64,000 bases of DNA from Nucisporomicrobium flavum (GTDB lineage Bacteria; Actinomycetota; Actinomycetes; Mycobacteriales; Micromonosporaceae). The notes under the pieces are model-generated. The model had not been told where the DNA came from. It searched no databases and saw only the letters and a program-made list of their open reading frames with translations. Shown here piece by piece: positions 17,646 to 26,738 of the stretch. The position numbers and the translations under genes were made by a program. The stretch covers positions 1-64,000 of the forward strand of contig NZ_JADMLH010000020.1 in assembly GCF_016464385.1 (NCBI RefSeq), read 5' to 3'. The number at the start of each line of letters is the position of its first letter. Position 1 is the first letter of the stretch.

Positions 17646-18455
17646 TCAGGCGGCGGGGCGGACGCCGACGGTGGTGTGCATCGGCCAGCTGCGCGTCAGC
17701 ACGTCCGGGTTGCCCATTGCCTTGCGCAGGAGCTCAAGCTCACCGGCGGTCATGCCGGCGTCCAACAGCTCTTTCTCCTTCTGGCGGCTGTTGGAGGCGT
17801 GCAGGAGCATGCCCGCGTCGCCGCCATGCAGGACCTGATTGAAGGTCTGGCCGCTGTGGACTTCGAGGCCTGCCGAGCGCATGACGGCCGGCACGCGGCG
17901 GGCCCAGGTGGAGTTCATGCCGCCGCGGCCGAAGACCTCGATCAGGGCGTGCTGGAACTTGAGGAAGACCCCGCGGATCTCGGCGGGGCCGTCGATGAAC
18001 ATGTCGTCGAGGTGGTCGGTGGCCCAGTCGGAGATGATCAGCATCCCGCCGGGCTTGAGCGCGTCGACGAGGCTGGTCAGGATCTGCTCGCGTTGCAGCA
18101 GGTGCATCAGCAGCAGCCGGGCGTGGATGGCGTCGAAGCTGGCCGGCTTCAAGGCTGCGGTGGCGATGTCGGCTTGCAGGATCTCGATATGCGGATGCGG
18201 GGGGACGTGCTCGGGTTCCACGTCGACGACGAGCGTGCTGCCGTCGGTCCCGGTGTGCTCGGCCAGCCAGTGTGCGACGGTGCCGGCGCCGGCACCGATG
18301 TCGGCGTAGCGGCCGCCGACCGGCAGGTTCAGGCCGTCCAGGATGGCGAAGGTGTGTGGGTCGAGGTAGGCGGCGAGGTGGCCGACCTGTTTGCCGCCTT
18401 CGGGGGTGCGGTTGTTGAAGCCGTACTGGGTTTCGGCGGCCAAAGTGGTGGGCAT
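17646..18455 (-). CDS. Class I SAM-dependent methyltransferase
   Basis: 269 aa. YADIGAGAGTVAHWLAE (about 49-65) is the glycine-rich AdoMet motif, VVDVEPEHV motif II, FDAIHARLLLMHL motif IV and LKPGGMLIISDW motif V, as in small-molecule methyltransferases of the UbiE/Methyltransf_25 type. It lies between the substrate-binding lipoprotein and LivH genes, an unusual place for a methyltransferase in a Liv operon, suggesting that it acts on the imported compound or on a signal. Confidence 0.85.
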   Translation of the reverse strand: MPTTLAAETQYGFNNRTPEGGKQVGHLAAYLDPHTFAILDGLNLPVGGRYADIGAGAGTVAHWLAEHTGTDGSTLVVDVEPEHVPPHPHIEILQADIATAALKPASFDAIHARLLLMHLLQREQILTSLVDALKPGGMLIISDWATDHLDDMFIDGPAEIRGVFLKFQHALIEVFGRGGMNSTWARRVPAVMRSAGLEVHSGQTFNQVLHGGDAGMLLHASNSRQKEKELLDAGMTAGELELLRKAMGNPDVLTRSWPMHTTVGVRPAA

Positions 18456-18466
18456 GCGGGATCCTT

Positions 18467-19876
18467 TTAGTTCGCGGGGATGAGGGTGGCGATGACCGCG
18501 TTGCTGCGCGAGCGGCCGTCGGACTGGACTTTGCGCAGGTAGAACGGCTGGATGGGGGCGTGGCTGGCCGGGTCGAGCCGGAACGCGCCGCGTGGGCTGT
18601 TGATCTGCCCGAGTCCGGCGATGGCGGTGTTGATGGCCTGCCCGGTGACCGGCGGTACCGTCCCTGCCGAGGTGCTGGTGGAGGGGCTGCCGTTGCCGTT
18701 CGCGGTGGGGCCTGCCGAGGCAGGGTTGCTCGCGGCCAGGCTGGCGCCCGCCGATGAAGGACTGGTGGCGGGTGCCGACGAGGGGCTGCCGGCGGGCGTG
18801 GCGGAGGCTGTGGCGATGGCCAGGTCAAGGACCTGCGCGGCGTCCCATGCGGTCACGTTGTACAAGGTGGGGGTCTTGTTGAACTTCTTCTGGAAGTCCT
18901 GGACCAGTTCGGCGTTGGCCTGGTTCGAGATGGTCGGTGAGTAGTTCAGGACGGTGAAGATGCCGTCCGCGTTCGCGCCTTCGGACTCCAGTGCGTCGCC
19001 CTCGGTGAGGAACCCGGCCGCGTACAGCGGGACGTCGGACAGGCCGGCGTCGCGGTAGTCCTTGACGAACTGGATCGCGTCCGCGCCCGCGTAGAACGTG
19101 TAGACCGCCTTCGCGCCGGAGGCCCGGACCTTGTTCAGGTACGGCTTGTAGTCCTTGGTGCCGGGGAACGGCGTTTCGGCGAACGCGTTGCCGCCGGGGG
19201 CGTTGCCGCCTTCGGGGTTGGCCAGTTTCCCGCCGGCCTTGACGAACGCGTCGGTGAAGCCGCCCAGCTGGTCGTAGCCGCCGGTGTACGCCGGTCCGAT
19301 CGCGTACACGCTGCCTTTGATGGTCCTTGCCAGGTAGGGGGCGATAGCGGCGCCGGTCTCGCGGGACTGCCACGAGGTGTGCCACACGTAGCTGACGTCG
19401 GGTATCACCTTGTCCGACGGGCGGCCGCCGGTGCCGATGAACGGCACGTGCCGCGTGGCGGCGAGCGGGGCGATCACAGCGGACGGGACCGCGGACGCGG
19501 AGCCGACCAGTACCGTGGCGTGGTCCTGGTCGAGCAGCTTGAGGGCCGATTTGCGGGCGGTGGCCTCGTCGGTGCCCTCGTCGGCGGTTTTGGTGACGAT
19601 GGTGTGGCCGCCGAGCTTACCGCCGTGCAGTTCCAGGTAGAGGTCCCACGCTTCGGTCATGTCGTCGCCGAGCGATTGGTACGGGCCGGTCTTGGGCAGG
19701 ATCAGCCCGACGGTGATGGTGTCGCCGGACGCCGTGTCGTTGGCGGTGGTGTCGAGGCTGGAGCCGGCGCAGCCGGCCGCGGCCGTCAGCATCAGCACGC
19801 CGGTCGTGGCGGCGATGGTCCTTGCTAGGCGGACAGCTCGGCCGGTGGGCTGTCGGCGCAGGTTTCGGGTGGTCAC
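18467..19876 (-). CDS. Branched-chain amino-acid-type ABC substrate-binding lipoprotein
   Basis: 469 aa from GTG behind AAGGAGAACC. A signal sequence ends in the lipobox LTAAAGC, so the protein is lipid-anchored outside the membrane. ITVGLILPKTGPYQSLGDDM begins the type I periplasmic-binding fold of the LivJ/LivK family, with RHVPFIGTGGRPSD and GPAYTGGYDQLGGF further on. A low-complexity Ser/Ala/Pro/Thr insert of about 45 residues (around 360-405) interrupts the C-terminal lobe, unusual for the family and probably an exposed loop. Confidence 0.88.
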   Translation of the reverse strand: MTTRNLRRQPTGRAVRLARTIAATTGVLMLTAAAGCAGSSLDTTANDTASGDTITVGLILPKTGPYQSLGDDMTEAWDLYLELHGGKLGGHTIVTKTADEGTDEATARKSALKLLDQDHATVLVGSASAVPSAVIAPLAATRHVPFIGTGGRPSDKVIPDVSYVWHTSWQSRETGAAIAPYLARTIKGSVYAIGPAYTGGYDQLGGFTDAFVKAGGKLANPEGGNAPGGNAFAETPFPGTKDYKPYLNKVRASGAKAVYTFYAGADAIQFVKDYRDAGLSDVPLYAAGFLTEGDALESEGANADGIFTVLNYSPTISNQANAELVQDFQKKFNKTPTLYNVTAWDAAQVLDLAIATASATPAGSPSSAPATSPSSAGASLAASNPASAGPTANGNGSPSTSTSAGTVPPVTGQAINTAIAGLGQINSPRGAFRLDPASHAPIQPFYLRKVQSDGRSRSNAVIATLIPAN

Positions 19877-20006
19877 GGTTCTCCTTGCTTAGCGTGCGTG
19901 AGGGGTGGTGACGCTCGGGCCGGGTACAGCGCCCGGGCGAAATAGGTCGCGGCGGGTTCCGGACCGGATGGAGGGATCCGGTGGTCGCCGGTCGGCGTCG
20001 AGATCG

Positions 20007-20417
20007 TCAGCGCGTGGTGGGGCTGAGCTGGACGAGGACGGATTCGCCGAGTTTGAGCAGCGCCTCGTTGATGGCGCCCATGTCGGCGTTCGGCGGGGCG
20101 AGGGTCATCAGATAGGCGTTGCCGAACGGGCCGGCGATCATGGTGGAGCCGATGTCCATGACGATGCCGATGTCGGCTTCCGGTCCGGCGCCCAGCTGCT
20201 TGGCCAGGCCGACGACCAGCGAGGTCATGCCGGAGCAGATCGCGGCCAGGGTTTCGGCCTGCGGCTGGCTGTCGACCGACGGGCTGGCGCACAGCAACAT
20301 GCCGTCGGCCGACACCGCGACCGTGCGCACGGCGCCACGGTTGCGGGCCTCGAACTGGTCGAGCAGGAAGGACAGATCGGGTCGCAACCCGAAGGCAGGT
20401 GCGGTCGGAGCCGTCAT
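20007..20417 (-). CDS. Roadblock/LC7 domain protein (CvnB-like)
   Basis: 136 aa. LSFLLDQFEARNRGAVRTVAVSADGMLLCAS and LAAICSGMTSLVVGLAKQLG are typical of roadblock/LC7 proteins encoded second in Streptomyces conservons, where they are thought to act with a small GTPase. It follows the sensor kinase by 33 bp. Neither the DUF742 protein nor the GTPase of a full conservon follows here; the ABC importer genes take their place. Confidence 0.85.
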   Translation of the reverse strand: MTAPTAPAFGLRPDLSFLLDQFEARNRGAVRTVAVSADGMLLCASPSVDSQPQAETLAAICSGMTSLVVGLAKQLGAGPEADIGIVMDIGSTMIAGPFGNAYLMTLAPPNADMGAINEALLKLGESVLVQLSPTTR

Positions 20418-20450
20418 GAGCAGCCAATCTGTGAAAGGGGTGGACGAGGG

Positions 20451-22955
20451 TCAGCGGGACCTGACGAACGCTGCGCCGCTCTTACCGAACGAGGACCACT
20501 GGGCCCGGCCCGCGCGGGCGTCACGTGGGCGGGGCACCGCCGGGGGTGCGACCGGGACCGGCTCGGCCGGGGTCAAGCGCCCCGGCACCCGGACCGGCAG
20601 ACCGCTGGCGGTAAGCAGTTCCTGTTGGGGGTGCGGCTGGTCAGGCTCGGCGCGGACCCAGTCGACGGTGACCGACTGCACCACGTGCTCGACGCTGGCG
20701 TGCGGGTCGAACAGGAGGTGGCTGGCGGCGACGGTTTCGTAGATCGGCAACGGCCGCCCGGCTTGCGGGCCCTGAGGCATTCCGGCGCGGACCCCCGTCA
20801 GCGCCGGCAGCACGACGGTGGCATCCAGCGCGTCCGCGGCCGATGGCTGGCCGGCGACCGCGGTCAGCGCCCTCGTGTCCAGGGGCCGCGCGTCGATGGC
20901 CGCTGGTGCAGGCATGGCGGGAGGTGCTGGCGTGACCGGGCGGGCGGGCAACATTTGAGTCGGCGCGGGTCGCTCGTCCATCGGCGCCAACAGGAACGGC
21001 TGATGCCAGAACGAGCCTGCCGGCACGGCAATGTTGACGCTGGTGCCGTCTTTGGCCAGCGAGTCCAGTTCGACCTTGATGCCGCGTCGTGCGGCGATCA
21101 ACCCGACAGCGGCCAAGCCGTAGTGCCGGGCGGTGAACTCGTCGAGGATGAAGTGGTCGATGCGCTGCTGCATCTCGCGTTGTTGCTGCTCGTTCAGGCC
21201 GAGGCCGTGATCGCGGATCTCCATGTAAAGCCACTCGCGGGTGGGTTTCGCGGTGACCTCAACGGGGCCTTGCGACATGCGGATGGCGTTGGTCAGCAGT
21301 TCGACCAGCAGGTGGATCAGTTCGTCGACCAGGTCTCCGTCGATCATCACTTCGAGGGGAATGCGGTGCTGTTCGACCCGCTGGTACTCCTCGACCCGGC
21401 TGACGGCCGCCGTCACGACGTCCGGCAGCCGTAGCGGCTCGCTGCGGGGCTGTCCGACGCGGCCGCCGGAGAACAGCTGCATGGTGCCGACGCTGCGCAG
21501 CAGTGTGGTGACGAGCTGGTCGAGCTCGTACCAGTGGTCGAGCCGTTGGGGATTGTCGAAGTCCTCGCGTTCGCGGCGATCCAGTGTCGAGGTGATGGCG
21601 TCGATGCGGGTGCCCTGCTCGTATGCCTGCGTCTTGAACGCGGCGGCGACGATCTCGCGGAACTCCGCCTGCCCGGCGGCGACGCGGGCGGCTGAGCCGC
21701 GGGCGTCGTTGAACGCGGCGATGACCTGGCCGATCTCGTCGTTGCCGGGCACCGGCAGCGGCCGCGATGCAGCTTCGAGCGCCTCGTCCAGTTCCTGACG
21801 GGTGACCCCGCGTTTGTTGAGCTGACTTTCCATCCGCGGCAGCACCCGCTGGGCGACCTCGGTGGCCTCTGCGGCCAGCCGGGCCAGCGGCGCGGTCATC
21901 GACCGGGTCACCCACCAGCCGATCGCTCCGACCCCGAGCAAGCTCACCAGCACGATGAGGCCGAGCACGACGGTGTTGCGGCGCTGCTGGTCGCGCTGGA
22001 CGGTGACCGCTGCGAGGTCCTCGGCGAGGAACTGGCCTTCGACCTGGTGCAGCTGCCGCATGCGCGCGGTCATCGCGGCGACCCAGCCGGCAGGGCTCAC
22101 GCCGAGCTCGAGGCCGGTGTTGGCGTCGGTCCGTACGACAGTGGAGTGCAGCCGTTCACCGGTCAGGATCTGCTTGCTGCCGGGCTGCGAGGTGATCAGC
22201 ACTTGCCAGGACGCCGGGGCCAGCTGCCGGAAGCTCTCCTGGCTACTGGCGAACGCCGCGTCTGCCGCGATGACCTGCTGCTGCGCGGCCGGGGTCAACG
22301 TATCGGCGGCGATCGCCGGGACCACACTAACCTGCAAGGTGCCCAGCGCCTCAATGCCCTGCGACAGCGTCGAGACGGCGCGTAGCTGGTCGGCGGTGTC
22401 GGCGTCGATGTCGGCCTGGCTCAGCGACTGCCCAAATCCCAGCAGCGCGGAGATCAGCGCGCTGTAGCGGAAGACGACCGAACTCTCGGTCGCGTCGTTA
22501 CCGCTGCGGACGTCTTGGCGCAGCAGCGGCAATGCCGCCAGCTGGTCGTTGAGCCGCCGCAACGGCGCCGCGAGGCCATTGGAGTAGTCAAGGCCGTCCT
22601 GGGCAGCCGAGTACACGGCGAGGGCATGGTCGGTCGCGGTGTTCTGCTGCCGGTACGCGTCGGCGGCCTTCGCCGGGCTGTGCCGGGTGAGTAGCAACGC
22701 GGCCGCGGCTCGTTCCTGCTGCAGCTGCCCGGTCAGCCCGGCGCCGGCAGTGCCTACGTCGACCAGCTGCCGGGCGGTACCCGTCTGCGCGGTGGCCGAC
22801 AAGCTCGTCGAGGCGGTATATCCGGCCAGCAGCAGAACCAGCACCACAGGAAGGCCGACGAGCAATGTCAGCTTCGTGCGGATCCGACGGTCGGCCAGGC
22901 GAAGCCAGCGCCGCTTACTCCCGGCCGGCGGGGAGATTTCCGGGGCCGCGGTCAT
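20451..22955 (-). CDS. Conservon-type sensor histidine kinase with NIT-like sensor domain (CvnA-like)
   Basis: 834 aa. Transmembrane helix near 28-46, an extracytoplasmic helical region resembling the nitrate/nitrite-sensing (NIT) domain to about 325, a second helix near 328-349, then HAMP-like sequence and a kinase core. His474 in LDHWYELDQLVTTLLR is the likely dimerisation helix. The ATP-binding N-box is ELLTNAIR (552-559) and the G1 box DHGLGLN (582-588). The last 150 residues are proline-rich and disordered. Start ATG overlaps the stop of the upstream small gene. Together with the roadblock gene it forms a partial conservon joined to an importer operon. Confidence 0.87.
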   Translation of the reverse strand: MTAAPEISPPAGSKRRWLRLADRRIRTKLTLLVGLPVVLVLLLAGYTASTSLSATAQTGTARQLVDVGTAGAGLTGQLQQERAAAALLLTRHSPAKAADAYRQQNTATDHALAVYSAAQDGLDYSNGLAAPLRRLNDQLAALPLLRQDVRSGNDATESSVVFRYSALISALLGFGQSLSQADIDADTADQLRAVSTLSQGIEALGTLQVSVVPAIAADTLTPAAQQQVIAADAAFASSQESFRQLAPASWQVLITSQPGSKQILTGERLHSTVVRTDANTGLELGVSPAGWVAAMTARMRQLHQVEGQFLAEDLAAVTVQRDQQRRNTVVLGLIVLVSLLGVGAIGWWVTRSMTAPLARLAAEATEVAQRVLPRMESQLNKRGVTRQELDEALEAASRPLPVPGNDEIGQVIAAFNDARGSAARVAAGQAEFREIVAAAFKTQAYEQGTRIDAITSTLDRREREDFDNPQRLDHWYELDQLVTTLLRSVGTMQLFSGGRVGQPRSEPLRLPDVVTAAVSRVEEYQRVEQHRIPLEVMIDGDLVDELIHLLVELLTNAIRMSQGPVEVTAKPTREWLYMEIRDHGLGLNEQQQREMQQRIDHFILDEFTARHYGLAAVGLIAARRGIKVELDSLAKDGTSVNIAVPAGSFWHQPFLLAPMDERPAPTQMLPARPVTPAPPAMPAPAAIDARPLDTRALTAVAGQPSAADALDATVVLPALTGVRAGMPQGPQAGRPLPIYETVAASHLLFDPHASVEHVVQSVTVDWVRAEPDQPHPQQELLTASGLPVRVPGRLTPAEPVPVAPPAVPRPRDARAGRAQWSSFGKSGAAFVRSR

Positions 22956-23338
22956 GCGACTGCCGCCGTGGCCAGCGCGGGTTCCACGACCTTACAGGTG
23001 CTTGCCGCAGCCGGTACGTGCCACCGTTCGGCGCGGTCGGCGTCGAGGCCGACGATTGAGCTGAGGTAGGAGGGCGGCGGCACGGAGCAGGTGAGGGCGC
23101 CGGTCAGCGCCGTCATCCGCTTGTGGAACTGCATCTGGCTCGCCAGGGCCAGCCGCGCAGCTGTTCGCGCCAGCGTGCACGGGTAAACCCGGCCCGTGCA
23201 GCGGGGATTCTGACAGCGGCTCACGTCTGCCGGCACGGGCAGATGATCGGCCATCAGCTGCTGCCCGGCGTTCCACCGAGGCCGGTCGTAAACGCGCGCC
23301 GGACTCGAGAGGACGCTCGCCGATCGGGAAGGGGGCAT
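22952..23338 (-). CDS. Hypothetical protein leading the kinase operon
   Basis: 128 aa from ATG 23338; the upstream ribosome binding site is weak (GAGAGA). The stop overlaps the kinase start (ATGA), which argues that the gene is real. It holds two close cysteine pairs (CQNPRC and CTLARTAA region) in the first half that could bind metal, and helical segments such as ARTAARLALASQMQFHKRM. No known family recognised. Probably the first gene of the long leftward unit. Confidence 0.55.
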   Translation of the reverse strand: MPPSRSASVLSSPARVYDRPRWNAGQQLMADHLPVPADVSRCQNPRCTGRVYPCTLARTAARLALASQMQFHKRMTALTGALTCSVPPPSYLSSIVGLDADRAERWHVPAAASTCKVVEPALATAAVA

Positions 23339-23394
23339 GAGTGAAGGTCTCTCGTCGCGAGGAGAAAGGGGACGACGCCAAGCTGAGGTGGTGT

Positions 23395-23427
23395 GGCGGG
23401 CCGGGACGGGGGGGGGACCGGCCCGCC
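23395..23427. repeat. Perfect 10-bp hairpin with poly-G loop
   Basis: GGCGGGCCGG (23395-23404) pairs with CCGGCCCGCC (23418-23427) around the 13-nt loop GACGGGGGGGGGA. It could stop transcription, form an unusual structure in the 5-prime leader of the kinase operon, or be a sequencing-difficult site. Confidence 0.6.
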
Positions 23428-23802
23428 CACCCCCCCGGCCCGGCCCCACCTGGGCGCGCAGACCGGCCACGCCCCCCTGCTGTGGTGGGGGGCCGGCCGG
23501 TCACGGGGGCTCTCCAGGCCGGCACACCACCAGGGACCTGCACGTCGTGAAGGGGAAGCTGATCGGCTGGCTGCGTCGGGTGCATCGGCTTCTCCTCTTT
23601 CGGCTCGGGTCGCGGTCGACGTTGTGCCGGGTCGACGTGCAGGAAGTTCTCGTCGTTGTGGCTATGTCTCCGAGGCGGGCGGCGATGAGAAGCACGCCCG
23701 CCCCGGAGCAGCTAAGGAATGGCGAGGTACATGGTCTAGCCAGAAAGCAGCGGCCGGAGAAGTGTGTCCTTGCCGACTTTGTGCGCTCGTGTGGCTCCAC
23801 GA

Positions 23803-23867
23803 TCACGTATCGCGAACGGGGTGGGAAGGTCATAAAGGGGGGAATCTAGGGGGAATATAAAAGGGAA
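23803..23867 (+). repeat. 65-bp G-run element, copy A
   Basis: Aligns without gaps to the minus strand of 30232-30296 at 48 of 65 positions by hand count, with near identity in the first 10 bp (TCACGTATCG) and the last 35 bp. The core has three G-runs each followed by AAT or AA, separated by 3-6 nt of A/T. It lies 155 bp upstream of the XRE gene and points towards it. An operator, promoter or G-quadruplex element are options. Confidence 0.65.
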
Positions 23868-24021
23868 TGGTAAGGGGAGTTTTGGCCTCTGACCTGCGGC
23901 AACTTACTCGAATGCCTGGTCAGGTGAAGATCGTCGTCTGCGAGGTGGCTACTCGTGGGGGGCCGTGGTCTGCTAAAAATTTGGAGAGGTACACGCCAGG
24001 CTGATCATCGGAGGTGTCGTC

Positions 24022-24909
24022 ATGGCAATCAGTCCTTACGTGTACAGGCTGGTCCTCGCTGAACGTATGCTCGACCTGCGGCAGCAGGCCGGCCTAAAGA
24101 CGGAGGATCTGTCCAGCATGTCGCGGATTCAGCGCCAGAAGATTAGCCACATTGAGACGGCTAAACAGCGGGTGGATCCGGAGGTTATCCGCCAGCTCTT
24201 GGCGCATCTCGACGTTCAGGCAAATCAGTTCGATAATGTTATGAGACTTGCGGCCGGGTCAGCCGAACCTGGCTGGTGGGAGCGCTTCGACGACGAGATG
24301 GGCCCCCGCCAGGCCCTTGCCGCCGCCATCGAGCAGGGTGCCCGTAGTATCTTCCAGTTCCAGCCGTTCCTAATGCCGGGACTTCTTCAGACCCGGAACT
24401 TCGCCGCCGTGCGGGCGGTCGCGGATCGGTCGGCGAATTCGCGCCGCTTCTCCAAAGCGCGGATGCTGGAAGCCCGCGAGAAACGGCAGGCTATCCTCGA
24501 CGGCGCCGATTCCCCACACTTCGAAGTCGTTATCGATGAGGGGGTTCTTCGTCGCAGATCGGCACCCCCCGATGTCATGCACGAGCAAATCGAACACATC
24601 ATCGGTGCTGTCCTCAATAAACGCTCGGTTGCCGTTCGCATCCTTCCCTTCGAGGCTGTGTCGAATGAACACGCGCAAGCGCGCACCGCATTCACGCAGT
24701 ACGCGTTCACCGACCCGGAAGCGCTCGACATTACGTTGGTCGACACCAACGTAGAGGACCATCTCTATCAGAGTCACGACGCAAACGACAAGGACAAACT
24801 GACCGTCTTCACCGGTCTCGCGTCCGAGCTGCGCGAAGCAGCCTTGAGCCCGGCCGAATCTATCGAACGCCTTACCGAAGCAGCTGAGGCTTTTCTGAGT
24901 AGGAGATGA
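24022..24909 (+). CDS. XRE-family regulator with DUF5753 domain
   Basis: 295 aa. A helix-turn-helix near residues 12-55 (RMLDLRQQAGLKTEDLSSM to KISHIETAKQRVDPEVI) is followed by a DUF5753 domain with the typical QFQPFLMPGLLQT and RAEKR-like AREKRQ motifs. The start ATG has GGAGGTGTCGTC upstream. This architecture is very common in actinomycetes, where it forms a regulator-partner pair with the DUF397 protein encoded next; the stop overlaps that gene's start (ATGA). Some such pairs control differentiation or behave like toxin-antitoxin modules. Confidence 0.9.
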   Translation: MAISPYVYRLVLAERMLDLRQQAGLKTEDLSSMSRIQRQKISHIETAKQRVDPEVIRQLLAHLDVQANQFDNVMRLAAGSAEPGWWERFDDEMGPRQALAAAIEQGARSIFQFQPFLMPGLLQTRNFAAVRAVADRSANSRRFSKARMLEAREKRQAILDGADSPHFEVVIDEGVLRRRSAPPDVMHEQIEHIIGAVLNKRSVAVRILPFEAVSNEHAQARTAFTQYAFTDPEALDITLVDTNVEDHLYQSHDANDKDKLTVFTGLASELREAALSPAESIERLTEAAEAFLSRR

Positions 24910-25169
24910 ACATGGACACCACAAGTCACGCGCACGGAACCTTCAAGGGCGCCCGTCCGGACGACGACGCTATGTGGCCACCGCTCGGACGGTGGTTCAA
25001 GTCCAGCCGGTCCGGCGGTGGCGCCGAGTGCCTCGAGGTCATGTTCCTCGACGGCGGGGGCGTGAACGTCCGCGACTCCAAGAACCCCAACGGACCGGTT
25101 CTGAAGTTCACCGACGCCGAATTTACGGCGTTCGTAGGCGGCGCTAAGAACGGCGAATTCGACTGTTAG
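24906..25169 (+). CDS. DUF397 domain protein
   Basis: 87 aa, overlapping the regulator by 4 bp. WFKSSRSGGGAECLEVMFLDGGGVNVRDSKNPNGPVLKF contains every hallmark of DUF397: the W-KSS-S motif, the EC-EV strand, and V-VRDSK-P-GP-L-F. These small proteins accompany XRE/DUF5753 regulators and are proposed to bind them. The N-terminal 25 residues are a variable extension. Confidence 0.92.
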   Translation: MNMDTTSHAHGTFKGARPDDDAMWPPLGRWFKSSRSGGGAECLEVMFLDGGGVNVRDSKNPNGPVLKFTDAEFTAFVGGAKNGEFDC

Positions 25170-25291
25170 CCACGCGGCGACGTCGAAGGCGATGCGTACG
25201 CGGTGCAGGAACGCGGGGTACGCATCGCCCCTAAGCTGCGGTGACGACGTGAAATGGTGGTACAGGTCATCGACGGACCGAGGAGGCCACG

Positions 25292-26731
25292 TTGGCACCA
25301 AAGAATCCCAACAACTTGCTCCGCGGCTACCGCGAGCGTCTATTCAGGACACAGGCGGCGATGGCCGAAGCCGCCAATGAACACCTCGCGCCGACCTACC
25401 TGCTGTCCGCCAACCACATCGGCAAACTCGAACGCGGAGTCGTCGACCGGCCCAGTGCTCCCCGAAGGTCGGCACTGCGAACCATCTGCGGCGTACAGAC
25501 CGACGCCGAGATCGGGTTCGAACGGCACAAATGGCGGAGTAGTGTGCCGCTGCCCTCGCGCTCCGCGGCCATCGAGGCGAGGCCATCGGCTGAGCCAGCG
25601 GCGGTTATCGCCGTGAGCACCGACATAGCGAGTCCGGCCCTGACGGACGCATCCCCGCCTGCCGGCTGGCGGGTCGTCGGCTACCTCGCCGTTCGAGACG
25701 AGGCTCAGCTGCCCGCGGGGCTTCCGATCGTCGCGGCCAGTGCCACACAGCAGGCGCTGGATGAACCGATCATCGCGCCGGCCTCGCCACCGGTCCCTGA
25801 CCTCGGCGACTATCCGGGCGGGGAGTGGAACAGCTTCCTCACCGTGACGCGCTTGCTGGCCAGCCAGCGCCAAGCAGTCGCACCAGCCGTCCTGCTCAGC
25901 CTGGTCGAGGCACACCGTGACTGCCTCGCCACGCTGTTTCGCCAAGCCGAGCACGACCCGCTGCGCAGCCATATCGGCGCGATGGTGGCGGAAGCCTCCA
26001 TCGTCGCCAGCCGCCTGTGGAGCGCCCAAGGCAACCGGCCGATGGCGCTGGCCCATTGCGCCCGCGCCCGGCAGCTCGGCGACGACCTCGGCAACCATGC
26101 CCTGGCCGCAACAGCGCGGATCTTCGAGAGCAACCTGCGCTCCGACGCGGCGACCCTGATCGGACGCTCCGGAGACATCGCCGACGGACTACGCCTTCTG
26201 CAGGAGGCCCAGGCACTCTCCACCGCCCTCGGTCCCGCCGCCCAGGCTCGGCTGGCCGCGGAACAGGCCCAGATCTTCGCGGTGCTCAAGCTACCCCGCG
26301 AGTGCGACGAAGCCCTCGAGCGAGCCCGGTCCGCGGCCGCCGGCATCACCGAACGCGACCGATCCGGTCTGTTCTCCGACTGGAACGCCTCCCGGCTCGG
26401 AGTCTACGAAGGAACCTGCCGGCTCTTCCTCGGCGAACCGAAGAAGGCCGCCCACCTGCTTGAAGGGTCCGTCTCACACTTCGCATCCGACAGCAGCAAC
26501 GTCAACGTCGGCCTGGCCGCTCAAGTCGACCTGGCCAGCGCGTACGCACAGACCGAGGACCTGGACAAGTCATGCGCGCTCCTTGGCGACGCGTACGGCA
26601 AGCTCGTCGCCATTGGCAACCAGCGTGGCGTCGATCGCGCCGAGCGGGCCCGTGAACGCCTCAACCCGTGGAACTCCGAGCGCCTCATCCGTGACTTGGA
26701 CGAGCGGATGGCGGCCTGTCGGGCTGCCTAA
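25292..26731 (+). CDS. HTH regulator with TPR-like helical C-terminal domain
   Basis: 479 aa from TTG, chosen because AGGAGG lies 5 nt upstream. The N-terminus has a helix-turn-helix with the marker segment LSANHIGKLERGVVDRPS (about 38-55), then GVQTDAEIGF. A linker of about 100 residues leads to helical repeats (residues 180-470) resembling tetratricopeptide units. It is a paralog of the minus-strand protein at 28469-29848, which shares the HIGKLERG / DIGKIERG and TDAEIG / TDADIG segments. Probably a ligand- or peptide-responsive transcription factor. Confidence 0.75.
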   Translation: MAPKNPNNLLRGYRERLFRTQAAMAEAANEHLAPTYLLSANHIGKLERGVVDRPSAPRRSALRTICGVQTDAEIGFERHKWRSSVPLPSRSAAIEARPSAEPAAVIAVSTDIASPALTDASPPAGWRVVGYLAVRDEAQLPAGLPIVAASATQQALDEPIIAPASPPVPDLGDYPGGEWNSFLTVTRLLASQRQAVAPAVLLSLVEAHRDCLATLFRQAEHDPLRSHIGAMVAEASIVASRLWSAQGNRPMALAHCARARQLGDDLGNHALAATARIFESNLRSDAATLIGRSGDIADGLRLLQEAQALSTALGPAAQARLAAEQAQIFAVLKLPRECDEALERARSAAAGITERDRSGLFSDWNASRLGVYEGTCRLFLGEPKKAAHLLEGSVSHFASDSSNVNVGLAAQVDLASAYAQTEDLDKSCALLGDAYGKLVAIGNQRGVDRAERARERLNPWNSERLIRDLDERMAACRAA

Positions 26732-26738
26732 CAGGCCG

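Larger units (their letters stand above)
23339..24021. other. Divergent intergenic region, GC-rich hairpins then G-run promoter-proximal element
   Basis: About 680 bp between the leftward kinase operon and the rightward XRE gene. The left part is extremely GC-rich with two strong hairpins (23395-23427 and about 23473-23511). The right part is markedly AT-richer and carries the G-run element at 23803-23867. Frames that cross this stretch have no ribosome binding site and low-complexity translations, so no gene is called. Promoters for both directions must lie here. Confidence 0.6.
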
